A DNA stretch of 64,000 nucleotides from Siniperca chuatsi (taxonomy: Eukaryota > Chordata > Actinopteri > Centrarchiformes > Sinipercidae). The position numbers were made by a program, and so were the translations under genes. Below are positions 59,701-64,000 of this stretch, in pieces. Position 1 is the first letter of the stretch, and each line of letters starts with the position of its first letter. Under the pieces are notes generated by a model that did no database searches, was not told where the DNA came from, and saw nothing but the letters and a program-made list of their open reading frames with translations. The DNA is taken from positions 23,337,012-23,401,011 of the forward strand of contig NC_058063.1 of assembly GCF_020085105.1 (NCBI RefSeq), read 5' to 3'.

Positions 59701-61959
59701 AGGTTTTATGTGAGTTTACACTTCAGTACAGAAGAACACATTTCTGTGTCAGAGTGAAGTAAAAGCATTCCACCTTTTCTTTTCACTTTGACAACAACAT
59801 ATCTGTTTAACATTTATTTACAACCAAAACAGCAACTTGGTCAAATGAAATGTTCTTCAGTAAATTCAGTTTTGGACTCTGGCTGTTTCCTGTGTGTGAA
59901 ATGTGACACTGTGTGTAGGTGTTGTGCCTTGTGGTCAAAGTGTTTATGTGTCAGCAGAAGCTCTGCCAGTTTCCTGTTTTCTGATAAAAACCCTTCAGTT
60001 CAGTTGGTCTCGTACGTGTTTGACTGCAGGAGTGATAAAAGGGCTAAAAAAGACTTCAGCGCTCAGTACTGATATATATATTTATTTATGTTCATGCAGA
60101 TTTACATATCTACATGTTCAGTTTGAAACATATCAGTTATCTGTTTCATTCAACTCCACCCTAGTTTTTGCTGAATAGTTTTCCCCTCCCTTATTTGTCA
60201 CTTTACTACTATGGACAATACTATTACAAATGTTGAACCAGTAGCAGTACTTGCAGTAATAATAATATTTAGAGTTTTACTTTATTTTGCAGAGAGTGAT
60301 CCAGCTCCGGTCTACTCCGCAGTGAGAAGAACAGACGACGTCAGTGCAAACGGGACGAGAGGTACAGCTGCCAGTGTTTGCATCGCTGTTAGCAGCCTGT
60401 TGGTGAAGCGTCTCAGCAGCTGCTGGACTGTGATGAGACGTGCTTCATCGTTCATGCTCCCCTCAGGATGAACTGTAATAACTCCGCTGATCCTCTGACT
60501 TTCCATCTAGCGCCACCATCAGGTCGACATGTTAACGCGTCCGACACTTTGGTTTCTGACCTGCAGAGCTGCTGACGCTCCCATCAGCCTCAGCTGCACT
60601 CTGTAATGAACTAATGTTAGCATGCTAACATGCTAAACTAAGACGGTGAACAAGGTAAACATTATACTGCTCAACATCAACATGTTAGCATGCTGAGGTT
60701 AGCACTTAGCTCAAAGTAGCGCTGACTCTTGAGGGGCCAGAACACTCCATCGTAACTACGTATTGGATAGTCGAAGGGCTTCAGTTTAGCTTTCTGTTTT
60801 ACTTTGTTACTTTCTGAAACCTGATTGTTCACCTGTGCGGAGGTGAGAAAGAAGGCGGGGTTTGCTCTCTTTTTTCGTTCTTTACACAACAATTTCTGTC
60901 ACGTTTCATGTGAACAACTGTGGGTCGACACTATGAATGTGTCCCAGGAGACATGTCTCAAAATGTCCCCCCCTCTGTAAAGCTGGCTCCTCCCAGTGTG
61001 GCCGTTAAAACAGCTAGACTACACTTACTGAGAGCTTTAGCCTCTTTCAGCTGCTAGTCCTGTCTGGTTCAGTCTCAGTGTTTCCAGCAGCAGCAGGCAG
61101 CTGTTCTCTGATGAACCGCTGAACTCGAGACTCAGCCAGAGAGCAGCTGCTGAACATAGCGGAGCATCTAGCAGCTGGAGAGCCAGATGTTTCCCTCAGC
61201 AGCTGCTGGAGACCAAACACAGAGCTGACACTTAGTTAGACTTTGTTCTCACTTTGATGTTGGTAACATTGCTCAACACAGTGTTGGCTGATAACAGTGT
61301 GAGAACGCAGTGAAATGTGTCAAAGGATCTAATGCAAGCAGGCAGCTTCACTGTTTCATAAATAACCTCCAGCTCAGTTGGGTCTCTTTCGTCAGTGACG
61401 TTAAAAAGCAAATGTAACTGTTCTCTTATTCTAAAATAATAAAGATAATTTGATTAGTGTTAATGTAGTGCTATTGATATTCTGGGTGTTTATTCGTTTT
61501 TGTATTACATGTACCGCAGTAGCACTTCCATTACTTGTACTAATATTATTTCCTTTTCCAGAGAGCGATCCGGCGGCAGTTTATTCAGCTGTTAAACGAA
61601 CTAAAGACGTCAGTTGTGGACACACAGTCATCGGAGCAGACAGGACGAGAGGTACAGCTGCAGGGGGACTTATGTGTTGATTAAAACGTCATTTGGTTCC
61701 AACATAACCTCTGTTTACTATGGAACAACGTACTCGGGTTGTGTCCGAAATCACTTTCTGTTTACCACATAGTGCGTTAAGTGATTTCAGACACAGCTTT
61801 GGACAAACAACACTGAGGTCAGATTTCTGGTATTTTCAGAGCTTTGAGGACCGAAACACAATTTGTCAAACGTAATGTTTTATAATGTTTGTGTTTGTGT
61901 GTTCAGAGTTTCCAGCAGAGCCAGAGGTCGTCTACGCGTCAGTGAGGTCGAACCGCTGA
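56718..61959 (+). CDS. Fc receptor-like protein, two Ig domains, inhibitory-type tail
   Basis: Probable leukocyte membrane receptor. Exons are 56,718-56,748, 57,272-57,307, 57,954-58,214, 58,294-58,539, 59,325-59,483, 60,293-60,361, 61,562-61,651 and 61,907-61,959. All junctions are GT/AG, all introns phase 1, and the length is 314 residues. The signal peptide (1-22) is split over two exons, as in FcR genes. Ig domain 1 (23-109) has SVSLSCEE and DSGVYWCE. Ig domain 2 (110-191) has DVTLHCKP and DEGLYKCH. A Pro/Ser stalk (194-215) precedes the membrane helix (216-236). The tail has three tyrosine motifs: PVYSAV (Tyr252), AVYSAV (Tyr275) and VVYASV (Tyr307). Only the last fits the strict ITIM pattern. 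Exons 6 and 7 are similar and look like a tandem exon duplication. A poly(A) signal AATAAA is at 62,123. The ligand is unknown. Confidence 0.85.
57485..57640. repeat. Dispersed teleost repeat in FcR-like intron 2
   Basis: AAAGGAACAGTTCAACATTT, GTCTGTATGCTAAATGGGAA and AGCCGGTTAGCTTAGCTTAG form a very common fish MITE-like repeat. Confidence 0.65.
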
Positions 61960-62343
61960 TGTCCAGCTGCTGGTTTACTGCTCGCTAACTGGTCTCCAGA
62001 GCCCCTCACAGCTCTGCATATACATTATTTATTTAATTTAAAACAACTTGTTTTAAACGGTGGAGCTACTGTAGGGCGCCGCCCTCCCCGCTGGAAAGGG
62101 CTATTTATTTTAGTCATTTTAAAATAAAACCTTTTTTAAATAAGCCATTTATTATTTGTATAAAATGTGCAACATATTCAATAACATGTGTGAAATATTA
62201 AATATAAATCATATTTTATAGCTTCCTGTTTGTTCTCTGTCTGTAAGCAGTCTGAGCCAATCACAGGCTGACTGTGTGCACGTCCAGCCAATCATGTGCG
62301 GAGAGACTTTGGCTGACAGCATCAGATGAGTGCAGTCGGACAG

Positions 62344-62360
62344 CCAGCAGGGGGCAGCAC
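62344..62360. promoter_or_regulatory. CTCF-like motif
   Basis: CCAGCAGGGGGCAGCAC matches the recalled CTCF consensus well, just downstream of the FcR-like gene. Confidence 0.35.
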
Positions 62361-62412
62361 AGGAGCGCCACTTTGTTCAACAGATGATCATTTTCACTGT
62401 AAAGTCTCAGCT

Positions 62413-62468
62413 TCAACTCAGGAAGTCAGCACATTCAGGGTTTCCTGGGAAAAGACTCCGCCATAAAG

Positions 62469-62516
<48 letters not shown>

Positions 62517-63260
62517 CTTTATTTATAGAGCATTTATCAAAACAAAGGACAAAGTGCTTCACAACAAGTAAAATAAAATACATAAAATACACAAAAGCAA
62601 AATCAGGATCTGCTTTCAGATAAAAATGTGTTTTGAGACGAGACTTAAACGAAGACTCTGACTCAGACAGCCTGATGTCTTCGGGCAGGTTGTTCCAGAT
62701 CCTCGGGGCCCTGATGGTAAAAGCTCTGTCCCCCTTTGTTTCCATCCTGGACTCAGGAGCAGACAGGAGACCCCTGCCCGAAGATCTCAGACTACGTGAA
62801 GGTTCATAAGGGATTACAAGGTCTAAAATATAGTCTGGAGCCATGAAGAGCCTTAAAAGTAATCAACAAGATCTTAAAATCAGTCCTGAAACAAACAGGG
62901 AGCCGATGTAAAGAGGCTGAACCAGGTGTGATGTGGTCGCACCTCTGGGTCCTGGTTTACAGCCGAGCAGCTGAGTCCTGTACAGTCTGCAGTCTGTCAG
63001 AGTTTTTAGATTAAGACGAGTGAACAGGCTGTTACAATAATCGAGGCGTGAGGAGATAAAAGCATGTACAGTATGCTGTATCACTAAACTTTAAAATAGA
63101 TCGGATTTTTGCAAAGTTTCTGAGGTGATAGAAACATGACTGGATGAGCTGAGTGACATGTTGCTCAAAACATAAATTGCTATCAAACAGGACACAAAGA
63201 AACAGGTTTGACATGTTGTGACAAGGTTACCAGTATTTGTTTAGTGATGTGGCCCAATAA
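62413..63260 (-). mobile_element. L2-type LINE 3' fragment with (ATT)n tail
   Basis: Minus-strand frames read VLFDSNLCFEQHVTQL (63,214-63,032), SSRLDYCNSLFTRLN (63,084-62,863) and, after frameshifts, APDYILDLVIPYEPSRSLRS with TKGDRAF and APRIWNNLPEDIR (62,844-62,413). These are the palm end, connection and C-terminal tail of an L2-like reverse transcriptase. The ATT/AAT run at 62,470-62,514 is the typical 3' simple-repeat tail. The copy is truncated at its 5' side near 63,260. Confidence 0.8.
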
Positions 63261-64000
63261 CAAGGCTGCTGAACTGCGTTCATGTCACATGAGGACAAAT
63301 GTCAGGAAATGAAAACAGACACACCCACATGCAGTCCACATAACAAAGTCTGCAGTGTTGTTAAACAGCTGCTGCTTCAGTGAGTTGTTTCTAATCAGAA
63401 TCAGTCTGTCAGTATGTGAACACACAAGTGACTCTCAGTGTTTCACACAGAAGCATTTACAGGAAGACAGAAACAAACAGAGAGATGGTCGAAATCCACA
63501 CAGAACTGTTATATGCATACAAGTAGGTGAAACAGGTGTGTGTGTGTGTAAAGCAACAATGAACAACAACACGATGACAACGAGTCAAAGGTCTGGAATA
63601 AACACTGAGTAACAGGAAGACTGAAACTGCTCAGTGAAGGTGGCGGGTGGAGGTGGAGGTGGAGCTGCTGCTCCTCTTTGTTGTAACAAAGAAACTGCAG
63701 TCAAACATGCGGTGAAAGCCCCTGAAGCCAAACTCAGTCTCAGTTCTGTTTCCTGTGAATCGTTACAGAGCGATTACTGATGAAAGCTCTTGGAACTTGG
63801 CCCACAGCCACGTGAAGTCCTGAGTCTGGTTGAATGTGCCGTCTGAACTGAATTACTCAGAGCTGCTGTTCGTCACTTTGCTCTGTTTCCCCCTAACTTC
63901 TTTCTCTTTTGTTTCGGTTATTTTATCAGCAGCTTCAACAGCTTACAGGAACAGAGAACAACGTGGTGTTAGCTTTCAAATTTACATCATTTCCCTGAAG
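63260..64000. other. Non-coding right edge
   Basis: No supported gene. The short frame at 63,355-63,612 has no domain. A short GT run is at about 63,536-63,550. Confidence 0.4.

Overview
The window looks like nuclear DNA of a ray-finned (teleost, probably percomorph-type) fish. Supporting signs are intron-rich vertebrate genes with GT/AG junctions, C2H2 zinc-finger arrays, immunoglobulin-superfamily and C-type lectin genes, and a repeat load typical of teleosts (L2, Rex1-like and RLE-type LINEs, a Penelope-like element with a GIY-YIG domain, Tc1-type transposons, hAT scraps, microsatellites). I name no species.

Layout. 1-1,352: deletion relic of a platelet GPIb-alpha-like gene, paralogous to parts of 33-38 kb. 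2,956-5,374 (-): zinc-finger gene 1. 6.3-7.2 kb: CpG/CRE-rich, promoter-like DNA. 10,983-13,434 (-): zinc-finger gene 2, broken by a frameshift. 14.9-19.5 kb: transposon graveyard. 19,904-21,420 (+): an intact seven-coding-exon C-type lectin gene with a TATA box, with an inverted relic of its first coding exon at 22.6 kb. 24.7-32 kb: Penelope-like element, truncated zinc-finger fragment, L2 LINE, two decayed exons of an unrecognised gene, Tc1 copy. 32,774-37,846 (+): GPIb-alpha-like leucine-rich-repeat membrane protein in six exons. 38.0-40.8 kb: a 1.1-kb near-identical duplication separated by junk-like sequence, probably an assembly artefact. 41,840-45,020 (-): zinc-finger gene 3. 46.5-49.7 kb (-): Rex1-like LINE. 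50.2-51.2 kb: paralogue of 6.5-8.6 kb. 52,597-54,102 (-): small V-set receptor. 56,718-61,959 (+): FcR-like receptor with two Ig domains and three tyrosine motifs. 62.4-63.2 kb (-): L2 3' end.

The zinc-finger genes share one design: an 18-nt coding first exon (MSSPQK/N), a phase-0 intron, then one large finger exon. Their flanks, the GPIb-like sequences and the 6-8/50-51 kb blocks form a mosaic of segmental duplications cut by deletions and insertions. The V-set and FcR-like genes lie head to head about 2.6 kb apart. The lectin, GPIb-like, V-set and FcR-like genes suggest blood-cell and immune functions, but whether they are co-regulated cannot be seen from sequence.

Exon models were assembled by hand from splice signals and phase. 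The lectin, V-set, FcR-like and two of the three zinc-finger models close in frame. The GPIb-like gene needs two one-base corrections. Names of repeat families and of immune genes come from recalled motif similarity; no database search was run.
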